From the NCBI RefSeq assembly GCF_001552195.1, contig NZ_BCQS01000005.1:434001-498000 (forward strand): a DNA stretch of 64,000 nt, in the 5' to 3' direction. The stretch's first letter is position 1; the number at the start of each line of letters is the position of its first letter. Positions 40,305 through 48,808 of this stretch are shown here, piece by piece. Source of the DNA: Actinomadura latina NBRC 106108 (GTDB lineage: Bacteria; Actinomycetota; Actinomycetes; Streptosporangiales; Streptosporangiaceae). A model generated the notes under the pieces. The model worked only from the letters and a program-made list of their open reading frames with translations, ran no database searches and was not told the DNA's origin. The position numbers were made by a program, and so were the translations under genes.

Positions 40305-42623
40305 CTACCCCTTCGCGTCGGCCGTGGGCTCGGTGACCTCGGTGAACAGGGAGAGGTCCTCGGCCGGAAGGTTCTCGGGGGCTTCGGGATGGCTGCCCCG
40401 GTGGCGGACGCCCAGCCACGCCAGCCAGAGGAGCGGGAGCACGCCGCCGACGATGAGCAGGACGTCGCCGGGAAGGCGCAGCCACTCCAGGACGGTATTG
40501 GGCTGGCTGCCGACATAGGCGAGCGAGCGGGCCTCGGTGTAGCCGGCGTCCACCGCGCGGTACAGCTGCAGCAGGCCGACCGGGAGCAGCGTCACGAACA
40601 CCATCCAGGCCAGGCCCGCGTTCAGGGACCAGAAACTGATCGAGGCGAGCTTGTCCGACCAGAGCCGCTCCGGGATGAGATAGCGCAGGGCGAACACCGC
40701 GAAGCCGACGGCCAGCATGCCGTACACGCCCATCATCGCGGCATGGCCGTGGTTCGCGGTGAGGATCGTGCCGATCTCGTAGTACGACACGATCGGCAGA
40801 TTGATCAGGAAGCCGAATATGCCGGCCCCGAGGAAGTTCCAGAAGCCCACCGCGACCAGGAACATCACCGCCCAGCGGTGCGGGAACGACGTCGCGCTCT
40901 TCGACTCCTGCCGGGCGCCGAGCCGGATGAAGCTCCACGCCTCGACGGTGAGGAACGTCAGCGGGATGACCTCGAACGCCGAGAAGAACGCGCCCAGCGC
41001 GAGCACGGCGGCCGGTGTGCCGTTGAAGTACCAGTGGTGCGCCGTCCCGATGACGCCGCCGGCGCTGTACAGGATGATGTCGAGGAAGACCACGCGCAGC
41101 GCGATCTTCTCCCGGACCACCCCGAGCAGCACGAAGATGTAGGCCACCATCACGGTGGTGAACAGTTCGAGGAAGTCCTCCACCCAGAGGTGCACGATCA
41201 TGAAGCGCCAGAAGTCGCTGACCGCGTACGGGGAGTCGTGCCTGGCCAGAAGGCCGGTCGCGTAGACGACGGGCAGCGCCAGCGCGGCGAAGAAGAACAG
41301 CCACGGCAGGTTCCCCCGGCTCTCGGCCCCCAGGCGCTGCCGCATTCCGCGCCACAGGATCACCACCCACACGAACATGCCGAGCGTGAGCAGGATCTGC
41401 CAGAACTTGCCGAGGTCCAGGTACTCGAAACCCTGCATCCCGACCCAGCTCCAGAGATCGCCGAACGCGCCGCGCATCCCCGCGAGCTCGCCGATCAAGG
41501 AGCCGGCGACGACGACCACGAGGGCGCCCAGCAGCACGTACGCCAGGACTCCCTGCCCCTTCGGGTCGCGCCGCTGGGTGATCATCGGCACCAGGAAGAT
41601 GCCGGCGGCGAGGAAGCTGGTGGACACCCAGAACAGCGCCAGCTGCACGTGCCACGTCCGGAAGAGGTTGTACGGCAGCCACCGGTCGAGCGGGATGCCG
41701 AAGAAGCTGCCGAGGTCCGCCCGGTAGTGCTCGCTCGCCGCGCCGGCGAACGTCTGCACCAGGAACAGCAGCGCCATCACCAGGAAGAACCCGGCCGTCG
41801 CCCGCTGGCCGCTGGTCAGGCCCACCGTCTGCGGCGCCCTGAACCGGAGCTCCTGCTGGTCCCGGCCGTGCCAGCCCAGCCAGTTCCAGCGGCCGAACGC
41901 GGCGAACAGCGCGCCCGTCCCGCCGATCAGCGCCACGAGGCTGATCACGCTCCACACCACCGTGTCCGCCGTCGGGGCGTTGGCGACGAGCGGCTCGGGC
42001 GGCCAGTTGTTGGTGTAGCTGTACTTCTCGCCCGGACGCTCCGCCGACGCCGCCCACGCGCTCCACGCGAAGTAGCTCGTGAGCCGCCGGATCTCGGCCG
42101 GATCGGTGATGGCCCTCGGACGCAGGCCCGTCTTGCCCTCCGGTGAGGCGAAGAAGCCCGCGTAGTGCCTGGTCAGCTCGGAGAACGCGGCGGCCCGCGC
42201 GGGAGAGATCGTCAACGTGCCGGTGCGGGGGTCGTACCGGTTCCGGCGGTAGTCGTCCTGGACGCGGCGTGTCACGTCGCCCGTCCCGCTGTAGGCGCGC
42301 TCGACCAGCCGCGCCGACCGGTTCAGGTAGTCGGCCGTGAAGTCGGGCCCGAGATAGGCGCCGTGCCCGAAGATCGACCCGTACTCCATCAGCCCGTTCT
42401 TGAGGAAGACGTCCTGGCCTGCCAAGACGTCGGCGCGCGTGTAGACGGTCTGGCCGGACGTGCTGACGGTGCGCTCGGGGATCGGCGGGCTCGACCGGTA
42501 GGTCATGAATCCCATCAGCACCATGACGAACAGGCCGACCAGGATGATGAGCGCCGCGGCCTGAACCCAGCCGCGGCCGATGAGCCGGGCGCGGCGGGCC
42601 GGCGGGTCCGTGGACAGTGCCAC
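40305..42623 (-). CDS. norZ: Quinol-dependent nitric oxide reductase (qNOR)
   Basis: 772 residues, the length of single-subunit qNOR. An N-terminal extension (about 45-225) with TRADVLAGQDVFLKNGLMEYGS replaces NorC. It is followed by 12 helices of the heme-copper family. Metal ligands are visible: FRTWHVQLALFW, HLWVEDFLELFTTV (His for the non-heme iron with the adjacent Glu), GTAHHWYFNG and ANHGHAAMMG. It reduces two NO to N2O with electrons from menaquinol and here most likely detoxifies NO, as no other denitrification gene is present. GTG 42623 follows GGAGG. Confidence 0.95.
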   Translation of the reverse strand: MALSTDPPARRARLIGRGWVQAAALIILVGLFVMVLMGFMTYRSSPPIPERTVSTSGQTVYTRADVLAGQDVFLKNGLMEYGSIFGHGAYLGPDFTADYLNRSARLVERAYSGTGDVTRRVQDDYRRNRYDPRTGTLTISPARAAAFSELTRHYAGFFASPEGKTGLRPRAITDPAEIRRLTSYFAWSAWAASAERPGEKYSYTNNWPPEPLVANAPTADTVVWSVISLVALIGGTGALFAAFGRWNWLGWHGRDQQELRFRAPQTVGLTSGQRATAGFFLVMALLFLVQTFAGAASEHYRADLGSFFGIPLDRWLPYNLFRTWHVQLALFWVSTSFLAAGIFLVPMITQRRDPKGQGVLAYVLLGALVVVVAGSLIGELAGMRGAFGDLWSWVGMQGFEYLDLGKFWQILLTLGMFVWVVILWRGMRQRLGAESRGNLPWLFFFAALALPVVYATGLLARHDSPYAVSDFWRFMIVHLWVEDFLELFTTVMVAYIFVLLGVVREKIALRVVFLDIILYSAGGVIGTAHHWYFNGTPAAVLALGAFFSAFEVIPLTFLTVEAWSFIRLGARQESKSATSFPHRWAVMFLVAVGFWNFLGAGIFGFLINLPIVSYYEIGTILTANHGHAAMMGVYGMLAVGFAVFALRYLIPERLWSDKLASISFWSLNAGLAWMVFVTLLPVGLLQLYRAVDAGYTEARSLAYVGSQPNTVLEWLRLPGDVLLIVGGVLPLLWLAWLGVRHRGSHPEAPENLPAEDLSLFTEVTEPTADAKG

Positions 42624-42649
42624 TGGTCCTCCAAGGCGATGATCTCTGC

Positions 42650-42669
42650 GAACGAGGGTGAATTCGTTC
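42650..42669. promoter_or_regulatory. Inverted repeat upstream of the NO reductase gene
   Basis: GAACGA (42650-42655) and TCGTTC (42664-42669) flank an 8-bp spacer, 27 bp before the GTG start. A second imperfect dyad TCAT-N10-ATGA lies at 42744-42761. Either could bind an NO-responsive regulator such as NsrR. The match to known sites is not strong. Confidence 0.3.
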
Positions 42670-42775
42670 TCGTGGCGGGAGAAATCAAGCCGAGGAGGGC
42701 CCGGGACGGAGAATCCGACGCGCGGCGGCCTTCGCAGACTAGATCATCTGACCGGATATGACCAGTGACGCAGTG

Positions 42776-43549
42776 TCACGCGGGCCAGGTGGGGCGGCGT
42801 TTTTCGAGGAAGGCCGTCATGCCCTCCTGGGCTTCCGGCGTCTGGCTGGACGCGGCCATGACCTCTATCGCGTAGGCGTAGGCGTCCTGTTCGGGGCGGT
42901 CCAGCTGGGCGTACATGGCCTGCTTGCCCAGGGCTTTGCTCCGTGGGCTGCCCTGGGTCGCGCGGGTCAGGAGATCGTGGGTCGCCTTCTCCAGGTCGTC
43001 GTCGGGGACGGCGTAGTTGATCAGGCCCCAGTCCGCGGCCGTCCGGGCGTCGAAGATCTCGCCGGTCAGGGCCATTTCGGCGGCCCTCTTGCGGCCGATG
43101 TTGTGGGAGATCGCGACGAGCGGGGTGTGGCAGAACCAGCCGCCCTTGCCGCCGGGGGCGGCGAAGCCCGCGCTCTCGGCGGCGACGGCCAGGTCGCAGC
43201 TGGCGGCCAGCTGGCAGCCGGCGGCCGTGGCGAGGCCGTGGACGCGGGCCACCACCACCTGCGGGACGGACTGGATCGTCCGCATCAGGTCCGTGCAGAC
43301 CTGCAGGAGGTCGCGGGCGTCGGCGTGCGACGCGCCCGCCATGTCGGCGAAATCGTGGCCGGCGGAGAACACCGGGCCGTTCGCGGCCAGGATGATCCCG
43401 CGGGCGTCCGTGGCGCCCGCCTCGGCGAACGCGGCCGTCAGCTCGTGGAGGAATGCCTTGGAGAGTGCGTTGCGGCGCTTCGGGCGGTTCATCGTGATCG
43501 TGATGAACGGGCCGTCGCGGTGAACCAGGACGTCCTTGTCTTCGCTCAT
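42776..43549 (-). CDS. Enoyl-CoA hydratase/isomerase family protein (ECHDC3-like)
   Basis: 257 residues, crotonase fold. ITMNRPKRRNALS opens the fold, FSAGHDFADM is the oxyanion loop, and VHGLATAAGCQLAASCDLAVA the second. In true hydratases a Glu occupies the A-A-G region (as in GxxxGGGxE); it is absent here, and only a later Glu (LTGEIFDA) remains. The sequence resembles the ECHDC3 subgroup. Catalysis as a classical hydratase is doubtful. It stands alone between the NO reductase and a divergent small gene. Confidence 0.82.
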   Translation of the reverse strand: MSEDKDVLVHRDGPFITITMNRPKRRNALSKAFLHELTAAFAEAGATDARGIILAANGPVFSAGHDFADMAGASHADARDLLQVCTDLMRTIQSVPQVVVARVHGLATAAGCQLAASCDLAVAAESAGFAAPGGKGGWFCHTPLVAISHNIGRKRAAEMALTGEIFDARTAADWGLINYAVPDDDLEKATHDLLTRATQGSPRSKALGKQAMYAQLDRPEQDAYAYAIEVMAASSQTPEAQEGMTAFLEKRRPTWPA

Positions 43550-43609
43550 GCTTTGAACGTTATGTCAGACCCCCGTCGTACGGTTGTCGGGTCCGAGGAC
43601 CGAGGGGGT

Positions 43610-44002
43610 ATGGCCTTGAAGCTGCTCACCGCCACCAACGCCGGCCAGGGATTGCGCGACAACGACTTCGACTGGTGCGTCGAGGGCGAACTCGTCCACA
43701 TCGGAATGGTGTGCGCCCGCGACCGCGACGACCCCGACGGAGGATGCGGTTGCGGCCGGTCGTTCGCCGGGCTCAACTCGCACCGCGCCACGACGACCGC
43801 GATGGTCCGGGAGATACCCGGGTTCACCGAAGAGGACCATGTGCTGGCGATCCGGTCGAGCCTTGAGCAGCAGGGCTGCGACCCCGCGTTCGCCGAGCAC
43901 GAGGCGGCGCTGCTGCGGTGCCTCGCGCGCGACTGGCCGGTGGGGGTGATCGTCGAGCGGCGGCTGGATGAGATCGTGGTGAGACAGGTCGTCCAGCCGT
44001 AG
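43610..44002 (+). CDS. Conserved hypothetical protein with C-x-C cluster (DUF7715-like)
   Basis: 130 residues. [59 protein letters not shown] and a C-terminal helix pair are visible. The motif CARDRDxPxxxCGCGRSFxGLxSH recurs in actinomycete proteins of unknown function; the cysteines may bind a metal. ATG 43610 follows CGAGGGGG. It is followed after 11 bp by a thiamine-binding-like gene and could be its operon partner. Confidence 0.7.
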   Translation: MALKLLTATNAGQGLRDNDFDWCVEGELVHIGMVCARDRDDPDGGCGCGRSFAGLNSHRATTTAMVREIPGFTEEDHVLAIRSSLEQQGCDPAFAEHEAALLRCLARDWPVGVIVERRLDEIVVRQVVQP

Positions 44003-44013
44003 GGAGGTGCGCG

Positions 44014-44304
44014 ATGCTCGTCGCGTTCTCGGTGACCCCGCTCGGGGCGGGTGAGGAGGTCGGCGAACTCGTCGCGGAGGCCGTCCGGGTGGTGCGGGCC
44101 AGCGGGCTCCCCAACCGGACCGACGCGATGTTCACCACGATCGAAGGCGAATGGGACGAGGTCATGGCCGTGGTGAAGGACGCCACCGAGGCTGTGGCGG
44201 CGCGGGCCCCCAGGGTCGGCCTCGTCCTGAAGGCCGACATCCGGCCGGGGGTCACCGGCGCTCTCGACGCCAAGGTCGAGTCGGTGGAGCGCCACCTCAG
44301 CTGA
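44014..44304 (+). CDS. MTH1187-family thiamine-binding protein
   Basis: 96 residues. [28 protein letters not shown] and [23 protein letters not shown] match the MTH1187/YkoF-like ferredoxin fold, reported to bind thiamine. No TPP riboswitch is seen upstream. The last eight bases overlap the convergent metallopeptidase gene. GGGAGGTG precedes the ATG. Confidence 0.85.
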   Translation: MLVAFSVTPLGAGEEVGELVAEAVRVVRASGLPNRTDAMFTTIEGEWDEVMAVVKDATEAVAARAPRVGLVLKADIRPGVTGALDAKVESVERHLS

Positions 44305-45061
44305 AGCAGCCCTGCACGCCGTTCTCGCCGCCCCGGGAGAAGCTGCGGAGGCGTTGGACGGCGGTGCCGTGGTCGCCGGGTTTCGTCCAGGCGGCCTTGT
44401 CGCCGATGACCTGGAAGGCGTCCACCAGCTCCTGCTCGTCGCCGTCCTCGAACCGCAGCGTGCCGTCGTCGGACGAGCCGTAGAGGACGGCCCCGGCGAG
44501 GCAGTCGGCCTGGAGTTCCGCGGCGGGCGACACCAGGCCGCGGCGGAGCCTGGCCTGGACGGCGTGCCCCCACTCGTGCGCGATCACCAGGTAGACCCAC
44601 GCGTCACCGCGCGCGTAGCCCGAGCGCATGAGGTGCGCGTCCCACGCCACGTAGTCGCCGGACGGGCAGTACGCCGCGTTGTCGGGGGTCAGGCGCTCCT
44701 TCCCGCAGAGCGGCGCCGAGCGCGGGTCGCGGCCGTCGTAGAGGCCCACGACGCGCGGTGAGCTGTAGGAGCCGGTGAACAGCCGGTTCCAGTGCCGCTG
44801 CCAGTAGTCGTCGGTCGTCGTCTCCGCGGTGCGCAGGTCCTCCTGGAACTCCGACTCGTTGAACGTGCCCGGCGCGCTCGGCGCCTGGGCGGGCGAGCCG
44901 GCGGCCGCCGTGCCCTGCGCCGCCGTGCCCTGTGCCGCGGGGCGGGCCTGCCCCGGCGGCGGACGCAGTTCGAACTGGCACGCGCCGGTCAGCGCGAGCA
45001 GCGCGGCGGCGGCGGCTCCGGCCCGCCACCGCCGCCGAAGATTCCGTGCGGTCTCCCTCAT
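44297..45061 (-). CDS. Neutral zinc metallopeptidase-family lipoprotein
   Basis: 254 residues. Signal with lipobox LTGAC (about residues 24-28), then an Ala/Pro/Gln linker with the repeat AQGTA. The peptidase domain has [16 protein letters not shown] (HExxH) and [14 protein letters not shown] (third ligand and Met-turn region) as in the YpfJ-like neutral zinc peptidase family. It acts on the outer face of the membrane; its substrate is unknown. ATG 45061 was chosen because it begins the signal peptide. Confidence 0.88.
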   Translation of the reverse strand: MRETARNLRRRWRAGAAAAALLALTGACQFELRPPPGQARPAAQGTAAQGTAAAGSPAQAPSAPGTFNESEFQEDLRTAETTTDDYWQRHWNRLFTGSYSSPRVVGLYDGRDPRSAPLCGKERLTPDNAAYCPSGDYVAWDAHLMRSGYARGDAWVYLVIAHEWGHAVQARLRRGLVSPAAELQADCLAGAVLYGSSDDGTLRFEDGDEQELVDAFQVIGDKAAWTKPGDHGTAVQRLRSFSRGGENGVQGCFS

Positions 45062-45233
45062 GACGGGACATACGCACGCGCGCCGCCGGAGGGTCGAACG
45101 GCGCCGCCACTGTGCTCGCCGCACAACCCGAACGATGTTCGATTGGACCCCCGCCACGTCTTGCGCGGGGCCTGTAGACGCAGGTCGCAGGCCCATGCTG
45201 GGCTGCCCGCCACACGAACTTACGGAGGGGCGC

Positions 45234-46037
45234 ATGGCGAACGGGACCCTCGCGGTCCGCGACCTGTCGGTGAGCTACGGGCGGGCGGTGCGGGCCCTGC
45301 GCGGTGTCTCGCTGGACGTCCCGGCGGGCGCGGTCACGGCCGTGCTCGGCGCGAACGGGGCCGGCAAGACGACGCTGCTCCGGGCGATCTCGGGCACGCT
45401 GCCGTTCCACCGCGGGGCGGTGGACACCGGCACGGTCCGGCTCGGCGACCGGTCCCTCGTCGGGCTGCACCCGGCCACCGTCGTGGCGGCCGGCGTGGTG
45501 CAGGTACCGGAGGGACGCCGGGTGTTCGGCCGGCTCAGCGTGGAGGAGAACCTGCGGGCGGGCGCGCTCGGGGCGCCCGCCCGCGGCGCGGCGGCCAAGG
45601 CGCACGAGCGGGTGCTGGAGCTGTTCCCGGTGCTGGCCGAGCGGGCCCGGCAGCGGGCCGGGCTGCTGTCCGGCGGCGAGCAGCAGATGCTCGCGATCGG
45701 GCGGGCGCTCATGGCGTGCCCGTCGATGCTGCTGCTGGACGAGCCGACGCTCGGGCTGGCGCCGCTGATGGCCGAGCGGATCGCCGAGACCGTCCGGGAG
45801 ATCAACCTGCAGGGCACCGCGATCCTGCTGATCGAGCAGAACGCGGCGCTGGCGCTGGAGCTGTCGTCGTCGGCGCACGTGCTGGAGGTCGGCGCGGTGA
45901 CGCTGCACGGGCCGTCGGCGGAGCTGGCCGCGAGCGACGAGGTCCGGCGGCGCTACCTCGGCGTCGGCGGCGAGGAGGAGGACGGAGGCGGGGATGATTC
46001 CGCCCCGCCGCCCTCGCTGGAGCGGTGGGCCGGATGA
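45234..46037 (+). CDS. livF: ABC transporter ATP-binding protein, LivF type
   Basis: 267 residues. Walker A GANGAGKTT, signature LSGGEQQMLAIGRAL and Walker B MLLLDEPTLGLAP are intact, followed by the LivF-type IEQNAALALELSSSAHVLEVG segment. It energises import of branched-chain amino acids or a related small solute. The C-terminal 25 residues are acidic and disordered, an addition to the usual 235-residue length. GGAGGGG precedes the ATG. First gene of a livFGHMK-type operon with overlapping starts and stops. Confidence 0.9.
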   Translation: MANGTLAVRDLSVSYGRAVRALRGVSLDVPAGAVTAVLGANGAGKTTLLRAISGTLPFHRGAVDTGTVRLGDRSLVGLHPATVVAAGVVQVPEGRRVFGRLSVEENLRAGALGAPARGAAAKAHERVLELFPVLAERARQRAGLLSGGEQQMLAIGRALMACPSMLLLDEPTLGLAPLMAERIAETVREINLQGTAILLIEQNAALALELSSSAHVLEVGAVTLHGPSAELAASDEVRRRYLGVGGEEEDGGGDDSAPPPSLERWAG

Positions 46038-46828
46038 GCGATCTGGAGGTCGACGGGCTCACGGTGCGGTTCGCGGGGCTGACCGCGCTGGACGGGGTCG
46101 GGTTCACCGTCGTGGCGGGCAGTGTCCACGCGGTCATCGGGCCGAACGGGGCGGGCAAGTCGACGTGCTTCAACGTGCTGTCCGGCGTGTACCGGGCCAG
46201 TGAGGGCAGCGTCCGGTTCGGCGGCGCGGAGCTGACGTCGCTGCCGCCGCACCGGATCGCGGGCCTCGGCGTCGCCCGGACGTTCCAGAACATCGCGCTG
46301 TCGCGGCACCTGTCCGTCGAGGACAACCTGATGCTCGGGCGGCACCGGCTCACCAGGGCCGGGTTCGCGTCGGCGGGGCTGCGGATGCCGTGGGCGCGCC
46401 GCGAGGACGCCCGGCACCGGGCGCGGGTCCGCGACATCGCCCGGTTCGTCGGGGTCGACGAGCATCTCGCGGCGCCGGTGGGCCTGCTGTCCTACGGCGT
46501 CCAGAAGCGGGTGGAGCTGGCCCGCGCCCTCGCGATGGAGCCCCGGCTGCTGCTCCTGGACGAGCCGGTGGCCGGGATGAACGGCGCCGAGCGCAAGCGG
46601 ATGGCCGAGGTCGTCGCCCGGGTCCGGGCCGACCTCGGCGTCTCGGTCCTGCTGGTCGAGCACGACATGGGGATGGTCATGCGGCTGGCCGACGAGGTCA
46701 CCGTCCTCGACTTCGGCCGGCGCATCGCGGGGGGCGAGCCCGAGCGCGTGCAGCGGGACCCGGCCGTGATCCGCGCCTACCTCGGCGGCGCGCACGAGCC
46801 GGCGGAACCTTCGGAGGGAAATCCTTGA
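46034..46828 (+). CDS. livG: ABC transporter ATP-binding protein, LivG type
   Basis: 264 residues. Walker A GPNGAGKST, the LivG-specific ARTFQNIALSRHLSVEDNLMLG insert, YGVQKRVELARAL as signature and LLLDEPVAGMN as Walker B. The signature motif reads LSYGVQ where most have LSxGxQ, so it is acceptable. Start ATG 46034 overlaps the livF stop (ATGA). Works with LivF as the ATPase pair. Confidence 0.9.
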   Translation: MSDLEVDGLTVRFAGLTALDGVGFTVVAGSVHAVIGPNGAGKSTCFNVLSGVYRASEGSVRFGGAELTSLPPHRIAGLGVARTFQNIALSRHLSVEDNLMLGRHRLTRAGFASAGLRMPWARREDARHRARVRDIARFVGVDEHLAAPVGLLSYGVQKRVELARALAMEPRLLLLDEPVAGMNGAERKRMAEVVARVRADLGVSVLLVEHDMGMVMRLADEVTVLDFGRRIAGGEPERVQRDPAVIRAYLGGAHEPAEPSEGNP

Positions 46829-47715
46829 GCACGTTCATCGAGCTGGTGGTCAACGGGGTCTCGGCGGGGTCGGTGTACGCGCTGATCGCCCTCGGCTTCG
46901 TGATCATCTTCAAGGCCACCGAGGTGGTCAACTTCGCGCACGCGTCGCTGCTGCTGGTCGGCGGGTACGTGACGGCGGTCCTGCACGACGACATCGGATT
47001 CCTCGCGGCGCTCGGCGCGGGCGTCGCCGCGGCGGCCGCCGTGGGCGCGCTGGTGGAGTTCCTGGTGCTGCGCCGCGCCCGCGTCGAGGACCAGGCGGTG
47101 CTCGCGATCGTCACGATCGGCGTCGACATCGTGCTGACGACCGCGCTGACGCGGGAGATCGGCACGCAGGTCCTGTCGATGGGCGATCCCTGGCAGAACA
47201 AGATCGTGGACGTGGCGGGGGTCGGCATCGCGCAGACCCGCATCGCGGCGTTCGCGGTCGCGTCCCTGCTGATCGCGGCGTTCCTGCTGGCGTTCCGCTA
47301 CACCTCGTGGGGCGTGGCGATGCGGGCGGCGGCCGAGGACGGGGAGACGGCGGCGCTGATGGGCGTCCGGCTGACCCGCGTGTCGCTGGCCGCGTGGGCG
47401 ATCGCGGGCGCGCTCGCCGCGGTCGCGGCGCTGTTCCTGACCGTGTTCCCCACGCCGGGCCTGGACCGCAGCACGTCGTTCGCGGCGATGAAGGCGTTCC
47501 CGGCCGCGATCCTCGGCGGGCTCGACTCGACGACCGGCGCGCTCGTCGGCGGCCTCATCGTCGGGCTCACCGAGTCGCTGGTGACCGGCTACCAGGGCGA
47601 CCTCGCGTTCATGGGCCGCGGCATCGGCGAGGTGGCGCCGTTCGTGGTGATGCTGCTGGTGCTGCTGGTCCGCCCGGCCGGGCTGTTCGGGACGAGGGAG
47701 CTGTCGCGTGTCTGA
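46825..47715 (+). CDS. livH: Branched-chain amino acid-type ABC permease, LivH
   Basis: 296 residues, about eight helices. NGVSAGSVYALIALGFVIIFKATEVVNFAHASLLLVGGY is the family N-terminus, and FPAAILGGLDSTTGALVGGLIVGLTE the EAA-like cytoplasmic coupling loop. The start is TTG 46825, overlapping the livG stop as TTGA; GGAGGGAA precedes it. Coupled translation explains the weak start codon. Confidence 0.88.
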   Translation: MSTFIELVVNGVSAGSVYALIALGFVIIFKATEVVNFAHASLLLVGGYVTAVLHDDIGFLAALGAGVAAAAAVGALVEFLVLRRARVEDQAVLAIVTIGVDIVLTTALTREIGTQVLSMGDPWQNKIVDVAGVGIAQTRIAAFAVASLLIAAFLLAFRYTSWGVAMRAAAEDGETAALMGVRLTRVSLAAWAIAGALAAVAALFLTVFPTPGLDRSTSFAAMKAFPAAILGGLDSTTGALVGGLIVGLTESLVTGYQGDLAFMGRGIGEVAPFVVMLLVLLVRPAGLFGTRELSRV

Positions 47716-48808
47716 ACGTCCGTTCCGCTTCGCGGCGGCGCTCGCCGCGACGGCGGTGCTGCTCGCCATGCCCTTCTACCTGGACGCGTTCTGGCTGCAG
47801 ACCGGCCTGTTCGCGATGTCGGCCGCGATCGGCGCGATCGGCCTGAACCTGCTGACCGGCGCGACCGGGCAGCTGTCGATGGGGCACGCGTTCTTCCTCG
47901 CGGTCGGCGCCTACGGGTACGTGTACCTGGCGTCCGAGGACGGGCCGCACGTCGCGGGCCTCGGGCTGCCGACGCCGCTGGCGTTCGTCGGCGCGATCGT
48001 CCTCGCCGGCGTCGCGGGCGGCCTGTTCAGCCCCATCGCGGGGCGGCTGCGCGGCGTCTACCTCGGCATCGCCTCGCTGGCGCTGATCTTCATCGGGCAG
48101 CATGTGCTGTTCAACGCCGAGACCGTCACCGGCGGGTTCAACGGACGGGACGTGCCGCCGCTGGAGCTGGCCGGGTTCCGCTTCGACGACTCCCCCGGCC
48201 TGGTGCTGTTCAACGTGCCGCTCGGCGCCCTGGAGCGGCTGTGGTTCCTCGCCGTCCTGCTGCTGGTCCCGGCGGCGTGGATCGCGCGCGGCATCCTGCG
48301 CGGCCGGCCCGGCCGGGCGATGAACACGATCCGCGACCACGAGACGGCGGCGGCGGTGATGGGCGTGCCGGTGGCGCGCTACCGGGCCGGTGTGTTCGTG
48401 CTGTCGTCGATGTACGCGGGGGCGGCCGGGGCGCTGCTCGCGCTGGCGTTCCGCCGGACGGTCCCGGACTACTTCGGGATGTTCCTGTCCCTGGACTACC
48501 TGGCCATGATCGTCATCGGCGGGCTCGGCACCGCCGCCGGGGCGATCGCGGGCGCGGTGTTCGTGTCCGTCCTGCCGCAGCTCCTCACCCGCTTCGGCGA
48601 CGACCTGCCGCTCGTCGCCGCGCCGGGCTCCGGCGGGGTGTCCCCCGCCGAGGCCGCCCGGATCCTGTACGGCGCCGCCGTGGTCGCCGTCGTCCTCTTC
48701 CTGCCCGGCGGCCTGGCCGGGATGTGGCCGCGGCTGCGCACCGCCGCGTCCCGGCGCAGGGCCGCCCGTCCCCTCACCCGACTCGAAAAAGAGGAGCAAC
48801 CAGTATGA
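47708..48808 (+). CDS. livM: Branched-chain amino acid-type ABC permease, LivM
   Basis: 366 residues, about ten helices. LNLLTGATGQLSMGHAFFLAVGAYGYV and the coupling loop YLAMIVIGGLGTAAGAIAGAVF define LivM. GTG 47708 overlaps livH by eight bases. A hydrophilic loop (about 155-185) before TM6 is larger than in E. coli LivM. Forms the heterodimeric channel with LivH. Confidence 0.88.
   Translation: MSERPFRFAAALAATAVLLAMPFYLDAFWLQTGLFAMSAAIGAIGLNLLTGATGQLSMGHAFFLAVGAYGYVYLASEDGPHVAGLGLPTPLAFVGAIVLAGVAGGLFSPIAGRLRGVYLGIASLALIFIGQHVLFNAETVTGGFNGRDVPPLELAGFRFDDSPGLVLFNVPLGALERLWFLAVLLLVPAAWIARGILRGRPGRAMNTIRDHETAAAVMGVPVARYRAGVFVLSSMYAGAAGALLALAFRRTVPDYFGMFLSLDYLAMIVIGGLGTAAGAIAGAVFVSVLPQLLTRFGDDLPLVAAPGSGGVSPAEAARILYGAAVVAVVLFLPGGLAGMWPRLRTAASRRRAARPLTRLEKEEQPV

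Noticed and set aside
42765-42779. GTGAC-GCAGT-GTCAC dyad as operator for NO reductase
   Set aside because: It overlaps the stop codon of the enoyl-CoA hydratase-like gene and is over 140 bp from the reductase start, so a small end-of-gene hairpin is more likely.
44014-44304. TPP riboswitch expected near a thiamine-binding-like gene
   Set aside because: The conserved TPP core elements are absent in the 50 bp upstream and in the partner gene's leader.
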